Origin: a virus
Virus record (IMG/VR): IMGVR_UViG_3300011116_000673
Coordinates: 1-64,000 of that record
DNA: 64,000 nucleotides
Reading direction: 5' to 3' (one strand)
The number at the start of each line of letters is the position of its first letter. Position 1 is the stretch's first letter. The notes beneath the pieces were generated by a model. That model was given only the letters and a program-made list of their open reading frames with translations, was not told the origin of the DNA and searched no databases. Position numbers and translations under genes: made by a program. Below, in pieces: positions 7,801 through 15,860 of the stretch.

Positions 7801-7965
7801 ATGGAAAATCTTAAAAAAGAGTTAAAAGGTCTGATTTGGACTTTAGCCGGAACTGGGTTGGTGCTAATCACCCTATCTGGAAGTACTCGTACAACTGGTA
7901 TTTGGATCAGTATTGCTGCTATAGTGCTCTCACTAGGAAGTGCGTATTTATCTAAAGACGAGTAA
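7801..7965 (+). CDS. Small two-helix membrane protein
   Basis: 54 residues, ATG 7801 preceded by ATATGGAG. It starts MENLKKELKG, then two hydrophobic stretches (LIWTLAGTGLVLITL and GIWISIAAIVLSLGSAYL) separated by a polar turn, and ends LSKDE. This is a hairpin membrane topology of the kind seen in class II holins, but it is remote from the endolysin at 14614. It stands between the secreted PA14 protein and a glycosyltransferase. Function unknown. Confidence 0.55.
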   Translation: MENLKKELKGLIWTLAGTGLVLITLSGSTRTTGIWISIAAIVLSLGSAYLSKDE

Positions 7966-7971
7966 GGATGC

Positions 7972-9054
7972 ATGAAACGGAACACAATAGGTTTTTTAAC
8001 GCACGATTGGGCATTCGGAACAAAACCACTACAACCTAACGGATGCGCTTGGTACAGATGTTTGCTACCAATGCGGGAATTAGAAAAGCACGGTTGGAGA
8101 GTTGGCATTGGTTTGCCACAGTTCAATAAACAACACGGCTTTGGAATGATTTTAAATGAGAACCAGGCCGTACATGGTTGGGATATTTTGGTGTTTAAAC
8201 TTCTTATGAGAAAAGAAGTGGCATCAGCAATGCCAATTGCTAAAGCCCTTGGTCAAAAGATTGTTGTAGACATTGATGACTTTTTTGATGGTCTAGACGA
8301 AACTAACCAAGCTTATGCTGTCACTGACCCAAAAAGAAATTCAGAAAACAACAGAGAACATTACAACTCTATTATTGCCCAAGCAGATGCGATAGTAACA
8401 TCAACACCATTTTTGTACGAGTATTACAAAGCAAAATATAAAAATGTTTATCTTGTACGCAACGGTATTGATTTACCTCGGTGGGTGCGCAGAAAAGACA
8501 GAGCAGCAAGTAGACCGACAATAGGTTGGGTAGGTGCAACTCCTTGGAGGTCTAGAGATTTAGAAACTCTATCTTCTTGGATTGGTCCGTTTATGAAAAA
8601 AAACAATTTATTGTTTCACCACTCTGGGCACACTAGAAATTCTCCGTTAGCTAGAGATCAATTAAAGATAGACAAACAACGATGCACGGAAACTCCGCTA
8701 TGCCCAATTAGGGAATATCCCAAGCTATTTAACAAGATAGATATTGGGATTGTTCCGCTAAATGATTTGCCGTTTAACCACGCTAAGTCTTACATCAAAG
8801 GACTTGAGTACGCCGCTTCTGGGGTTCCATTTGTATCTTCTTATTCTCCTGAGTACGAGTATCTAGCAGACGCTGGTATTGGCAGAGTGGCTCGTAGTGC
8901 TGAAGAATGGCAATACCATTTAAAAGAATTGATCAACCCACAACTTCGTAAAGATGAAGCCGACGTCAATTACGAAATATTAAAAGAAAACTTTACAATG
9001 ACCCAAACTGGTGCCGATTGGCACGAGGTAATGCTTAAAATACTAGCTTTGTAG
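7972..9054 (+). CDS. Glycosyltransferase, GT-B fold (group 1-like)
   Basis: 360 residues, ribosome site AAGGA before ATG 7972. The N-terminal half has GCAWYRCLLPMREL and IVVDIDDFF, a pattern of phage and bacterial GT4-like enzymes. The linker YLVRNGIDL is the usual hinge before the C-terminal nucleotide-sugar domain. TIGWVGATPW and YIKGLEYAASGVPFVSS are the GT-B donor-binding segments (the E-x7-E-like helix). It probably transfers a sugar onto phage or host glycans, or phage DNA/protein; the acceptor is unknown. It ends the decoration-enzyme group. Confidence 0.8.
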   Translation: MKRNTIGFLTHDWAFGTKPLQPNGCAWYRCLLPMRELEKHGWRVGIGLPQFNKQHGFGMILNENQAVHGWDILVFKLLMRKEVASAMPIAKALGQKIVVDIDDFFDGLDETNQAYAVTDPKRNSENNREHYNSIIAQADAIVTSTPFLYEYYKAKYKNVYLVRNGIDLPRWVRRKDRAASRPTIGWVGATPWRSRDLETLSSWIGPFMKKNNLLFHHSGHTRNSPLARDQLKIDKQRCTETPLCPIREYPKLFNKIDIGIVPLNDLPFNHAKSYIKGLEYAASGVPFVSSYSPEYEYLADAGIGRVARSAEEWQYHLKELINPQLRKDEADVNYEILKENFTMTQTGADWHEVMLKILAL

Positions 9055-9061
9055 ATTGTTC

Positions 9062-9067
9062 TATAAT
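9062..9067 (+). promoter_or_regulatory. Leaderless-type promoter (TATAAT)
   Basis: A perfect TATAAT ends 7 bases before ATG 9075, so transcription should begin at or next to the start codon. No ribosome site is present between them. Confidence 0.6.
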
Positions 9068-9074
9068 ATGAGCC

Positions 9075-9698
9075 ATGGCTAGAAAAAGAGGAATCAACCC
9101 TGACGCTCTTAGCCGTATTAGAGCTGCCCGTGCTATGACTAACGTGCAAGACTCTAAAGATTCTTTTTCCCTTTCGTCTGACGAAACTAAAGAAGCTTTG
9201 TTTTACCCTGAAGAAAGGTTTGATCCATGGGTAGCTGCCACACGTGGTCATGACAATGAAGATCCTAGTCAATTAGGTGAACGAACCAACGGTCAAGACA
9301 GTACAAGACTATTGTCTGCCCAATATTTTTTTAATAAAGAAACTCTGGTTGGAGATATTTATATAAACTTTAGAGGAAAAAAAAATAGAGAAAATGGTAC
9401 TTATTACGTGTTTAATAATGTTCCAGCGTTTGTTGCAAAACGCTACATGACCGCATTATCTAAAGGTAAATCTTTTAATACAATGGGTTTATCTGGTGGG
9501 TACACGAGAGATGAAAGTAAATATAAGTTGGAACCAGCCACTCCATTTGGCGAAAAAATACAAAAAGGTAATTATGGAAACGTTCCTCCAATACCTGGAA
9601 TACCAAGGGCAAACCCTCTTTCCGAAGAGTCTTTTGAGTCAGGTCTTGGTATACCACAACAATCAGATGAAGGACCAGCGCAAGGAAAACTGTTTTAA
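9075..9698 (+). CDS. KTSC-domain-like protein
   Basis: 207 residues. The middle (about 85-135) reads LVGDIYINFRG, then TYYVFNNVPAFVAKRYMTALSKGKSFN, matching the KTSC domain pattern (extended strand, Y-x-Y, VP, helix, SKG-x-x-FN) found in lysyl-tRNA-synthetase-associated and phage proteins. The N-terminus is basic (MARKRGINPDALSRIRAARA). The C-terminus is Pro/Ser/Glu-rich and ends GKLF, resembling a weak clamp-type tail. It has its own leaderless promoter. Biochemical role unknown. Confidence 0.6.
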   Translation: MARKRGINPDALSRIRAARAMTNVQDSKDSFSLSSDETKEALFYPEERFDPWVAATRGHDNEDPSQLGERTNGQDSTRLLSAQYFFNKETLVGDIYINFRGKKNRENGTYYVFNNVPAFVAKRYMTALSKGKSFNTMGLSGGYTRDESKYKLEPATPFGEKIQKGNYGNVPPIPGIPRANPLSEESFESGLGIPQQSDEGPAQGKLF

Positions 9699-9705
9699 CT
9701 AACGC

Positions 9706-9711
9706 TAGGCT
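9706..9711 (+). promoter_or_regulatory. Leaderless-type promoter candidate (TAGGCT)
   Basis: TANNNT box ending 7 bases before ATG 9719; no ribosome site between. Supported mainly by the same geometry at several other genes of this window. Confidence 0.4.
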
Positions 9712-9718
9712 ACACAAC

Positions 9719-9994
9719 ATGTCTATTAACACGGTTCACGGTTTTTGGTTTGTTTATTGGATAGTTCGTGATACCGCAGTTAAGTCTACGCCCAGATTAG
9801 CTATCGGTTGGCTTCGAGAACTAGGTGGTTATTGGCGTGTAGGAAAAGGAATTCAATTTAAAACAGGGAAATACATTACACAAATTGGCATTTGCAAAAA
9901 ACGAGAATTCACAAATGAAGAAGAAGGAACACTAAGCGTCCTTGAGGGTAGGATGATGGCAACACCTACTAGTGAGATTGGAGATTGGCGTTGA
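9719..9994 (+). CDS. Hypothetical protein
   Basis: 91 residues beginning MSINTVHGFWFVYWIV, followed by WLRELGGYWRVGKGIQFKTGKY, an amphipathic basic segment. There is no recognisable domain. It ends GDWR with the TGA overlapping the next start (TTGA), so it is coupled to the next small gene. It stands in a run of small genes leading to the terminase. Function unknown. Confidence 0.55.
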   Translation: MSINTVHGFWFVYWIVRDTAVKSTPRLAIGWLRELGGYWRVGKGIQFKTGKYITQIGICKKREFTNEEEGTLSVLEGRMMATPTSEIGDWR

Positions 9995-10239
9995 GATTGT
10001 TTAAGACCAACAAGTTGTTGACTGAAGAAAAGGAAAGAACCCGTGCACAGATGCGTGCGGAAAGATTAGACACTTCTTCGTTATACACATGGATGGACAA
10101 CTCCATCATGTCCTTGGGTGCTTCTTTTGATAATTGGCGTTTTAAAGATGCGCCAGCATCAGAAGTTGCTTCATGCATAGAAGCCATTGCTGTGGTATGG
10201 TCGGAAATTGAAAAGAGGAAAAATGACCGACACAAGTAG
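9991..10239 (+). CDS. Hypothetical protein, coupled start
   Basis: 82 residues from TTG 9991 (TTGA overlap with the previous stop); TTG 9985 is an alternative. It starts RLFKTNKLLTEEKERTRAQMRAERLD, a charged helix, then a Trp-containing helix region (YTWMDNSIMSLGASFDNWRF) and a third helix EVASCIEAIAVVWSEIEKR. All-helical. The place two genes before the large terminase would suit a small-terminase-like or packaging factor, but no family motif was seen. Confidence 0.5.
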   Translation: MRLFKTNKLLTEEKERTRAQMRAERLDTSSLYTWMDNSIMSLGASFDNWRFKDAPASEVASCIEAIAVVWSEIEKRKNDRHK

Positions 10240-10474
10240 ATCACCAGAAGAATTAAAAATGGACAAGGTTGTAGCAATGCTACGTAAAATGGCAAACGAC
10301 ATTGGATCGTTTCCTCGCAACAACATCATTAAACGAGAAGACTATCGTTTAATTGCTGACGTTGACGACCTTTACAACTTTTTAATTTGCGTTGAAGACC
10401 TTTACGAATACCACAAGGGTTTGGTACGTCCAACGGAAGTACATCCAGACCAACTATCACTATTTGAGATGTAG
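10223..10474 (+). CDS. Small helical protein ending in a beta-clamp-binding motif
   Basis: 83 residues from ATG 10223 (ribosome site AGAGGA at 8-9 bases), overlapping the previous gene by 17 bases. It is helical throughout (EELKMDKVVAMLRKMANDIGSF, LYNFLICVEDLYEYHKG). The C-terminus reads DQLSLFEM; QLSLF is the textbook consensus for proteins that bind the bacterial sliding clamp DnaN. A disordered acidic lead-in before the motif fits. It could tether to the host clamp; what it then does is unknown. Gene real; clamp binding inferred. Confidence 0.6.
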   Translation: MTDTSRSPEELKMDKVVAMLRKMANDIGSFPRNNIIKREDYRLIADVDDLYNFLICVEDLYEYHKGLVRPTEVHPDQLSLFEM

Positions 10475-10476
10475 TG

Positions 10477-10482
10477 TATCCT
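10477..10482 (+). promoter_or_regulatory. Leaderless-type promoter candidate for terminase (TATCCT)
   Basis: TATCCT ends 7 bases before ATG 10490, matching the spacing seen before 9075 and others. No Shine-Dalgarno precedes the terminase start. Confidence 0.45.
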
Positions 10483-10489
10483 TGTATGA

Positions 10490-12046
10490 ATGAGCGAAAC
10501 ACTAACTGACGAACAATTACCTGAGGATTTAGTTGAAGAATTAGACGAAACCTCGGCTGAATTTGTAGAGCAACTCGTCACAAAATTGGTTTTGTTCACA
10601 GAGCAGTTCTGTGATGTTGAGTTTTTTCCTTATCAAATTCCCATTGCTTATCGGGTAATTGAGTCTATCGTATTGGGTGACGGCGAAGAAATAACGTTGG
10701 TTGCAACTCGCCAAAGCGGTAAATCAGAAGTTATTTCTAACGTGCTTGCATCAATGATGGTCATTCTTCCAAAACTGGCTCCTGTATACCCAACGTGGTT
10801 GTCCAAGTTTAGTAAAGGGTTTTGGTGCGGTGTATTTGCTCCAGTTGAAGACCAAGCCGACACGGTGTTTAGTCGCATAGTTAATCGTTTAACATCCGAT
10901 CACGCTTTGACATTCTTGCTAGACCCAGAAATTGATGACACTACAAAAGCTGGTGGTACACGAGGCAAAGGAAAGATTCTGGCTTTAAAAAATGCTGGGT
11001 CGTTGTGTCGTATGCAAACTTGTAACCCCAAAGCCAAGATTGAATCTAAAACATATCACTTTGTGCTAATTGACGAAGCTCAAGAAGCCGACGAATATGT
11101 AATTGCTAAGTCCATTAAACCAATGTTGGCGTTTAACAACGGAAGCATCATGTTGACTGGTACGGCTTCCCGAACCAAATCTTATTTTTACAAGATGATT
11201 CAATACAACAAACGACGGATGACCAGTAGCAAAAAAAGTATGCGAGAGTGTCACTTTGAATACGATTGGCGAGTTGCTTCTAAGTACAACCAGAACTATT
11301 TAAAGTTCATTGCCAAAGAAAAATTGAGAATTGGCGAAGATTCTGACGAGTTTCAAATGTCCTACTGCAATCGTTGGATGCTTGAGAAGGGTATGTTTGT
11401 TACCGAAGAACGAATGGAACGTCTATACGAACCATCCATGCCGTTAGTCAAACAATGGTGGAGAACTCCTGTAGTTGCAGGAATTGACGTGGCTAGGTCC
11501 AACGACTCTACGGTAGTGACTGTTGTGTGGGTGGACTGGGATCATCCAGATCCGTTTGGTTTTTACGAACACAGAATCTTGAATTGGTTAGAAATAAATG
11601 ACCAGGAATGGGAAAGTCAGTACTTTCAAATTGTTGATTTTTTGCGCAATTACGAAGTTTGCAAAGTTGCTGTAGATGCCCAAGGCGTTGGTGGAGCCGT
11701 TGCCGAACGTTTACAAATCCTATTGCCCCACATAGAAGTCACAGCAGCATCATCTGATTCAAAAAGCCAAAACGAAAGATGGGTTCATTTAACAGAATTA
11801 ATCCAAAGAGAACAACTTATTATTCCAGGTCACTCAAAAGCCCGACGCACTAAATCATGGAAACGTTTTAACCAACAAATGAATGATTTGGAAAAAGTTT
11901 ATAAAGGTCCGTATATGTTGGCAGAAGCCCCAGACGAAAAGGGAGCTTTTGACGACTACCCAGATTCCCTTGCTTTGGCGTGCTCTACAACCCTGCATGA
12001 CACAATGCCTACAATCCAAGTTGGGGAAAACCCGTTCTTTAAATAA
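10490..12046 (+). CDS. terL: Terminase large subunit (ATPase-nuclease)
   Basis: 518 residues, the DNA-packaging motor. ATPase domain: Walker A ATRQSGKS (residues 72-79, with the deviant form common in terminases), Walker B FVLIDEA (Asp195, Glu196) and coupling motif LTGTA (222-226). Nuclease domain (RNase H-like): Asp333 in AGIDVARS, Asp396 in VAVDAQGVGG and the acidic group FDDYPDS (488-492). It cuts concatemers and drives DNA into the prohead with the portal at 17982. No small terminase is obvious nearby. Length and motif order are normal for the family. Confidence 0.95.
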   Translation: MSETLTDEQLPEDLVEELDETSAEFVEQLVTKLVLFTEQFCDVEFFPYQIPIAYRVIESIVLGDGEEITLVATRQSGKSEVISNVLASMMVILPKLAPVYPTWLSKFSKGFWCGVFAPVEDQADTVFSRIVNRLTSDHALTFLLDPEIDDTTKAGGTRGKGKILALKNAGSLCRMQTCNPKAKIESKTYHFVLIDEAQEADEYVIAKSIKPMLAFNNGSIMLTGTASRTKSYFYKMIQYNKRRMTSSKKSMRECHFEYDWRVASKYNQNYLKFIAKEKLRIGEDSDEFQMSYCNRWMLEKGMFVTEERMERLYEPSMPLVKQWWRTPVVAGIDVARSNDSTVVTVVWVDWDHPDPFGFYEHRILNWLEINDQEWESQYFQIVDFLRNYEVCKVAVDAQGVGGAVAERLQILLPHIEVTAASSDSKSQNERWVHLTELIQREQLIIPGHSKARRTKSWKRFNQQMNDLEKVYKGPYMLAEAPDEKGAFDDYPDSLALACSTTLHDTMPTIQVGENPFFK

Positions 12047-12055
12047 TGGTATTCT
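12047..12055 (+). promoter_or_regulatory. Extended -10 promoter candidate (TGG-TATTCT)
   Basis: Sits just after the terminase stop, about 31 bases before ATG 12087, which has a strong AAGGAG ribosome site. The strong site suggests a well-expressed message. Confidence 0.45.
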
Positions 12056-12086
12056 TTAATATCCGATTAACTCTAAGGAGTGACAC

Positions 12087-12494
12087 ATGACAGTATCACC
12101 AGCACCTATGTTCCCAGAAGTAGGTCGTAACGAAATTATGTTTGAAGGCGAGTACGCCCCAAGCATTCCAGGCAACAAGGGTCCGCTTCGCTTTGAAGAA
12201 GGCGTTGCTACAGACACCGACGTTCCAAACGACTTTGCTAAAGGCGCATACGAGGACACAGCCCCATCGCCAATGCGAATGAACCAGAACAACCCGGAGA
12301 TGTTCTACAAGCATGCCGCAGACACTATGCGCGAGCGTGCACACGTAGGTTCAGCTTCGTGGGTTGAAGCACCATCGGTGCTCAGCGAGTTTGTGGAAGG
12401 TGCTATGGCTGGCGACGACATGCCGAAGTGGGAATATTCCTACAACAGCGGTGGCCACATGAACCGTCCAAACGTAACTGTTGTTAGCGACTAA
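12087..12494 (+). CDS. Hypothetical protein, probably highly expressed
   Basis: 135 residues, ribosome site AAGGAG at 7 bases. Rich in Pro, Glu, Met and Asn, with GNKGPLRFEEGVATDTD and a Trp/Tyr patch KWEYSYNSGGHMNRP near the end. Codon use looks more C/G-ending than in neighbours, as in capsid and tube genes, which suggests an abundant, perhaps structural, product. No family was recognised. Confidence 0.55.
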   Translation: MTVSPAPMFPEVGRNEIMFEGEYAPSIPGNKGPLRFEEGVATDTDVPNDFAKGAYEDTAPSPMRMNQNNPEMFYKHAADTMRERAHVGSASWVEAPSVLSEFVEGAMAGDDMPKWEYSYNSGGHMNRPNVTVVSD

Positions 12495-12496
12495 CA

Positions 12497-13030
12497 ATGG
12501 AAGGCGGAACAGCTTCCGCATCTGAGTCCGGCGGTCTTGAATCTGGAGACAGCGGTCTCACAGGAACGCAAGAACTATCTGAAAGCATTGCTCAAACTTA
12601 TGGGCTAAGTCCCGTAGGTGCGTTTAACCCACGAGGTTATAAAAGCAGAAAAGGTATTTTTCAAACTCTTGTTTTGCGTACCCCACCAGCATCTGCTGAG
12701 TTGCGAGAACGACGACACCCGTTTGTCCTTAACTCGTATTTAAAAAATACACTTGGCGTTTCGGTTTACCAACCAACTGGCTATGCTATGCCAAAGAACT
12801 TAGCGGGTTCGGGTTTACAACCAACTGCTCTATCTAATCAACAGTTTTCAGAAGAACCTGTGGACCCAGTTGATTCCGCATTTGGTACACAGTCTCCGCA
12901 TTTGGATTCGGGTGTTCGTGACGTTGACCGACCAGAAGAAGAAGGCCGCTTAAGCAAAGAAACAGATCTTCGTAGGCGTGCATTGCACGTTGAAAAAGGT
13001 CGCAAAGACAAATACGACTACGGGAGCTAA
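12497..13030 (+). CDS. Hypothetical protein, low-complexity N-terminus
   Basis: 177 residues, starting 2 bases after the previous stop without a clear ribosome site (coupled). The N-terminus is Gly/Ser/Glu-rich (about residues 1-30), the middle has YGLSPVGAFNPRGYKSRKGIF and the C-terminus is charged (DRPEEEGRLSKETDLRRR, then EKGRKDKYDYGS). It looks largely disordered, as in small virion or scaffold-type proteins. Function unknown. Confidence 0.5.
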   Translation: MEGGTASASESGGLESGDSGLTGTQELSESIAQTYGLSPVGAFNPRGYKSRKGIFQTLVLRTPPASAELRERRHPFVLNSYLKNTLGVSVYQPTGYAMPKNLAGSGLQPTALSNQQFSEEPVDPVDSAFGTQSPHLDSGVRDVDRPEEEGRLSKETDLRRRALHVEKGRKDKYDYGS

Positions 13031-13034
13031 TCAT

Positions 13035-14111
13035 ATGGATGGAGAAAAACAAACACAAATAGAACGTAACTTGTCTCAAATATCGCCTAGAGACATAGAA
13101 AAAGTTGATTTAGCAGACGCCGAAGGTTTATTTTCTCACGTATCTAGAAATACCTTTCATCCGGTAACTGGTAAGCCAGGAAGTGAAGATCCAAAATTTC
13201 TATCAGGCAGTGTTAAGTGGGATAAAGCAGAACACTCTCAAAACGAAATTATAAAAAATGTTCGTTTAAAGGGAATGTATTTAGTAGCGGCTGGAAAACA
13301 CGGAACTAAAAACGTGTGTTGTGCAGCAGGTAATTGTTCAGGACCTTGTATTGATGAACAGGGTAGGTTGCCCAAGTATTTGGCAAACATGATGGCTAGA
13401 AACACCATGATTGAAAAGTATCCTGTGGAATCAATGGCTTTAATTGCGCACGAAGCGCATACGTTTTTTAATAAGACCATAAGAAAAGGATTACATCCAT
13501 CACTTAGGTTAGATGGAACTTCAGAATTGCACATAGACAACATGGAAATAGGAGATTATATATACGGTGGTAAAGGTGGTAAATATCAAGAAACACACAA
13601 GTCTGGAATCTTCAAAGGAATGCCAATGGCTTCGGGCAGTGAATATGGTAAAAGATATGCTTTGGCATCTAGGGGAGGTAGACCCACACCACAGTCGCGT
13701 CAATCAAATGTTGTTCGGCAAGACAGTTGGAGCGAACACTTAACTGACAAAAGATCTGAAGAGTTACGTTCTGAAGGACGTTCAATTGCAGTGCCAATGA
13801 TTAACTACGGCACATCAAAAAAACCTCATCCTCTTCCGTCACACATTGACGTAAATTTAAAACGAGAAGACGGTGGGGGACGCACTACTTCTTCGTGGCC
13901 AGCTGTTGATTATGATTTAGACGATTTTAGATTCTTGCAACCAGGGCAGCCATCTGTTGGAGCGTTAAGAGCTAAGACTCCTTCATATGGTCATAAATTG
14001 TCAGAAAAAGCACTAAGACAAGCAGATAACTTTTTGCTTCCACATTACCCTTCCGCTGGTGCAACCATTCCTGTAAGCTTTAGACGAAGGCCGTCAAGGA
14101 AGCAGATGTAA
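13035..14111 (+). CDS. GP88/DUF7227-like cysteine protein
   Basis: 358 residues from ATG 13035 (GGGAG ribosome site); an earlier in-frame ATG at 12978 lies inside the preceding gene. Core features are VCCAAGNCSGPCIDEQGR (Cys cluster followed by GR), an A-R-x-T segment (MMARNTM), helix PVESMALIAHEAHTFF and SLRLDGTSELHID. This order, with Cys-x-CL-GR, R-x-T and R-L-x-GTS-(D/E), matches the gene-product-88 / DUF7227 proteins found in many phages and plasmids (recognised by motif memory). Molecular function is undetermined in the family. The last 120 residues are basic and low-complexity. Confidence 0.55.
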   Translation: MDGEKQTQIERNLSQISPRDIEKVDLADAEGLFSHVSRNTFHPVTGKPGSEDPKFLSGSVKWDKAEHSQNEIIKNVRLKGMYLVAAGKHGTKNVCCAAGNCSGPCIDEQGRLPKYLANMMARNTMIEKYPVESMALIAHEAHTFFNKTIRKGLHPSLRLDGTSELHIDNMEIGDYIYGGKGGKYQETHKSGIFKGMPMASGSEYGKRYALASRGGRPTPQSRQSNVVRQDSWSEHLTDKRSEELRSEGRSIAVPMINYGTSKKPHPLPSHIDVNLKREDGGGRTTSSWPAVDYDLDDFRFLQPGQPSVGALRAKTPSYGHKLSEKALRQADNFLLPHYPSAGATIPVSFRRRPSRKQM

Positions 14112-14112
14112 T

Positions 14113-14325
14113 ATGACTGATGCTTGGGCAATAGTTATCGCTGCATCCATTCCTGTTTTGGCTACAGGCATTGGTTGGGTTATAAGACTTATAAGTTCCC
14201 TTGCAAAAACAAACAGGGATGACCACAATAAAGTTATGGAAGAAATGCAGGTTTTGTCTAAAGGCATTAAGAAAGTTAATAAGAAATTAGATAGACACAT
14301 AGATTGGCACATGGATGAAAAATAA
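14113..14325 (+). CDS. Small membrane-anchored coiled-coil protein (lysis cassette)
   Basis: 70 residues: an N-terminal transmembrane helix (AWAIVIAASIPVLATGIGWVI) followed by a charged amphipathic helix (EEMQVLSKGIKKVNKKLDRHI). This one-anchor plus coiled-coil form is common beside actinophage endolysins and holins. It overlaps the start of the next gene by 11 bases. It may modulate holin timing; role inferred from position. Confidence 0.6.
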   Translation: MTDAWAIVIAASIPVLATGIGWVIRLISSLAKTNRDDHNKVMEEMQVLSKGIKKVNKKLDRHIDWHMDEK

Positions 14326-14617
14326 AGATTTGATTGTAAATGTCCTTCTTAGGATTCTTGCAACCTTTGCCGCATCTGGTTTGGGTGTGATTGGTGCAGG
14401 CGCAATTGCCGGAGTTCCTTTGTGGAAAGCCTGTTTTATGGCTGGTATCGCTGGTGTTGCTTTTGTTGTAGAAGGATTGTCTCGCTCTTTCCTAGACGAT
14501 GGAAAACTTACACTTTCAGAAATTAATGACGTTTTCAACAAAGTTGACGGCAAAGAGTCTGCAGTAAAAGAAGAACCAAAGAAAACAGTTAAACCTAAAA
14601 CAAAGGATGTACAATGA
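14315..14617 (+). CDS. Holin-like membrane protein
   Basis: 100 residues with two hydrophobic helices (about 8-33, LLRILATFAASGLGVIGAGAI, and 36-55, WKACFMAGIAGVAFVVEGL), then a Lys/Glu/Pro-rich cytoplasmic tail. Two TM helices with a charged tail, directly upstream of the endolysin with overlapping stop and start (ATGA at 14614), is the usual holin layout. The segment SRSFLDDGKLTLSEINDVF is seen in actinophage holins of the r1t type. Role inferred from topology and position. Confidence 0.65.
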   Translation: MKNKDLIVNVLLRILATFAASGLGVIGAGAIAGVPLWKACFMAGIAGVAFVVEGLSRSFLDDGKLTLSEINDVFNKVDGKESAVKEEPKKTVKPKTKDVQ

Positions 14618-15381
14618 GTAAAGTTGCATGGGATTACATCGTTCCTATTGTCATGCCCAAAGATCTTAAAGGAGTTGAACCTGGAAAATTGCCCGAATCT
14701 TTACTTAGACCAATCCCAGGAGGAGGAAAACTCCACTGGCTTGCAGCAAACGCATGGAACGCAATGGTCGCCAAAGCCAAAGCAGACGGACTTGAACTCA
14801 AGCCGACATCATCGGGCGACCTCTATCGCTCTTACGAGTCGCAACTGGCAAGTTTTAAGCAGCGCTACGTATTGGAAAAAATTGAAGGAACAAGCACAAA
14901 ATCATTTGAAGGAAAAACCTGGTACCTAAAAAAAGGTATGGCAATGCTCGCCACTCCAGGAAAATCAAACCATAATCTTGGTATTGCTGTTGATGTTCAT
15001 TCAGCAGGAGAGCCAAAGCGTCTTAACTGGTTGATTGCAAACGTTAAAGATTTTGGATTTTCATGGGAAGTGGTTCCAAGTGAGCCATGGCATCTGCGCT
15101 ATGTATGTGGTGATACACCTCCTCCAGCCGTCGTTGCTTTTACTAGCGGACAACCAGCACCTGCAGCAAGTGCGGTAGAAACACCAACAACTGACGCTCC
15201 TAAAGATGCAAATAAAGAACTTCAACAAGCCCTTAAAGACAAGGGTTTTTATAACGGTGCAATTGATGGAGACCTTGGTCCAAAGACGCAAGAAGCAATC
15301 AAAGCATTTAAAGTTGCAAACAAACTCAATGCCGATTCAGTAGTTGGTCCAAAAGTTAAGGAACTACTAAACCTTAAATAG
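14614..15381 (+). CDS. Endolysin: M15 (VanY-type) peptidase with peptidoglycan-binding domain
   Basis: 255 residues. The zinc peptidase motif is SNHNLGIAVDVH (His120, Asp127) with EPWHLRY (Glu157, His160), the D,D- or L,D-carboxypeptidase M15 signature. After an Ala/Pro/Thr linker (about 165-195) comes a PG_binding_1 domain (about 200-255: LQQALKDKGFYNGAIDGDLG, then TQEAIKAFKVAN). It cleaves stem peptides of the wall to release progeny. There is no signal peptide, so it needs the holin. Overlap with the holin-like gene supports the cassette. Confidence 0.9.
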   Translation: MSKVAWDYIVPIVMPKDLKGVEPGKLPESLLRPIPGGGKLHWLAANAWNAMVAKAKADGLELKPTSSGDLYRSYESQLASFKQRYVLEKIEGTSTKSFEGKTWYLKKGMAMLATPGKSNHNLGIAVDVHSAGEPKRLNWLIANVKDFGFSWEVVPSEPWHLRYVCGDTPPPAVVAFTSGQPAPAASAVETPTTDAPKDANKELQQALKDKGFYNGAIDGDLGPKTQEAIKAFKVANKLNADSVVGPKVKELLNLK

Positions 15382-15396
15382 ACATTACAACAGTCG

Positions 15397-15425
15397 TTGC
15401 TTAACCCGCACAATGTTGCTAGTAT
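15397..15425 (+). promoter_or_regulatory. Promoter: TTGCTT, 17-base spacer, TAGTAT; leaderless
   Basis: -35 candidate TTGCTT (15397-15402) and -10 TAGTAT (15420-15425) are spaced by exactly 17 bases, and the -10 ends 6 bases before ATG 15432. It lies in the gap after the endolysin and starts a new gene block. Confidence 0.55.
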
Positions 15426-15431
15426 GCGTTT

Positions 15432-15575
15432 ATGAAAACTTCTGACATTGACCTAATCGTTTACTTTCTACGCAAAGTCTATCCAGGTAAAATGGAAGAA
15501 GAAACACTGGTAAATTTAATAGATAAACTACTCTTGGAAAAGAAAAACAGGTTGGCTAAAAAGGAAGCAAAATGA
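15432..15575 (+). CDS. Small basic helical protein
   Basis: 47 residues (MKTSDIDLIVYFLRKVYPG... ending NRLAKKEAK). It starts 6 bases after a -10 box and its stop overlaps the next ATG (ATGA), which together support a real gene. All-helical, with a Lys-rich end. It may cooperate with the DNA-binding protein translated from the next frame. Function unknown. Confidence 0.55.
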   Translation: MKTSDIDLIVYFLRKVYPGKMEEETLVNLIDKLLLEKKNRLAKKEAK

Positions 15576-15859
15576 CAAAAAGTACACAACAAGAAACTTT
15601 GTTATCCAAACTGTCTTCTCTATCCAAGTGTGTTGATGCTCCTTGCCCCATAGGTAAATTGCACAAATCATTAGACAAAGAAACAGCATTGGCTTTGCTT
15701 ACAGCATTACAAAGTCCAGCGTCTTCTAAGTCTATTCATCAAGCGTTAATAGACGAAGGTTATTCAATATCACGAACAACAATTAACCAACGTCGTCAAT
15801 GTTTTAAATCCGGTACGGACAAATCATGTTTGTGCTTCCCTAACAACCTGGAGAAATAA
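15572..15859 (+). CDS. Small helix-turn-helix DNA-binding protein
   Basis: 95 residues. LHKSLDKETALALLTALQ, then SSKSIHQALIDEGYSISRTTINQRR form a helix-turn-helix with its recognition helix near residue 70. The end CFKSGTDKSCLCF carries three Cys. Such small proteins pair with the following metallophosphoesterase gene in other actinophages. It could regulate middle or late transcription, or be a small-terminase-like DNA binder; the sequence does not decide. Confidence 0.55.
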   Translation: MTKSTQQETLLSKLSSLSKCVDAPCPIGKLHKSLDKETALALLTALQSPASSKSIHQALIDEGYSISRTTINQRRQCFKSGTDKSCLCFPNNLEK

Positions 15860-15860
15860 C

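Noticed and set aside
7751-7825. 24-codon frame MGYLIADF... overlapping the small membrane protein gene
   Set aside because: No ribosome site and very short; mentioned only in the gap description.
15572-15859. HTH protein as the small terminase
   Set aside because: An HTH alone is not decisive, it is 5 kb from the large subunit and pairs with a phosphoesterase; left as DNA-binding protein.
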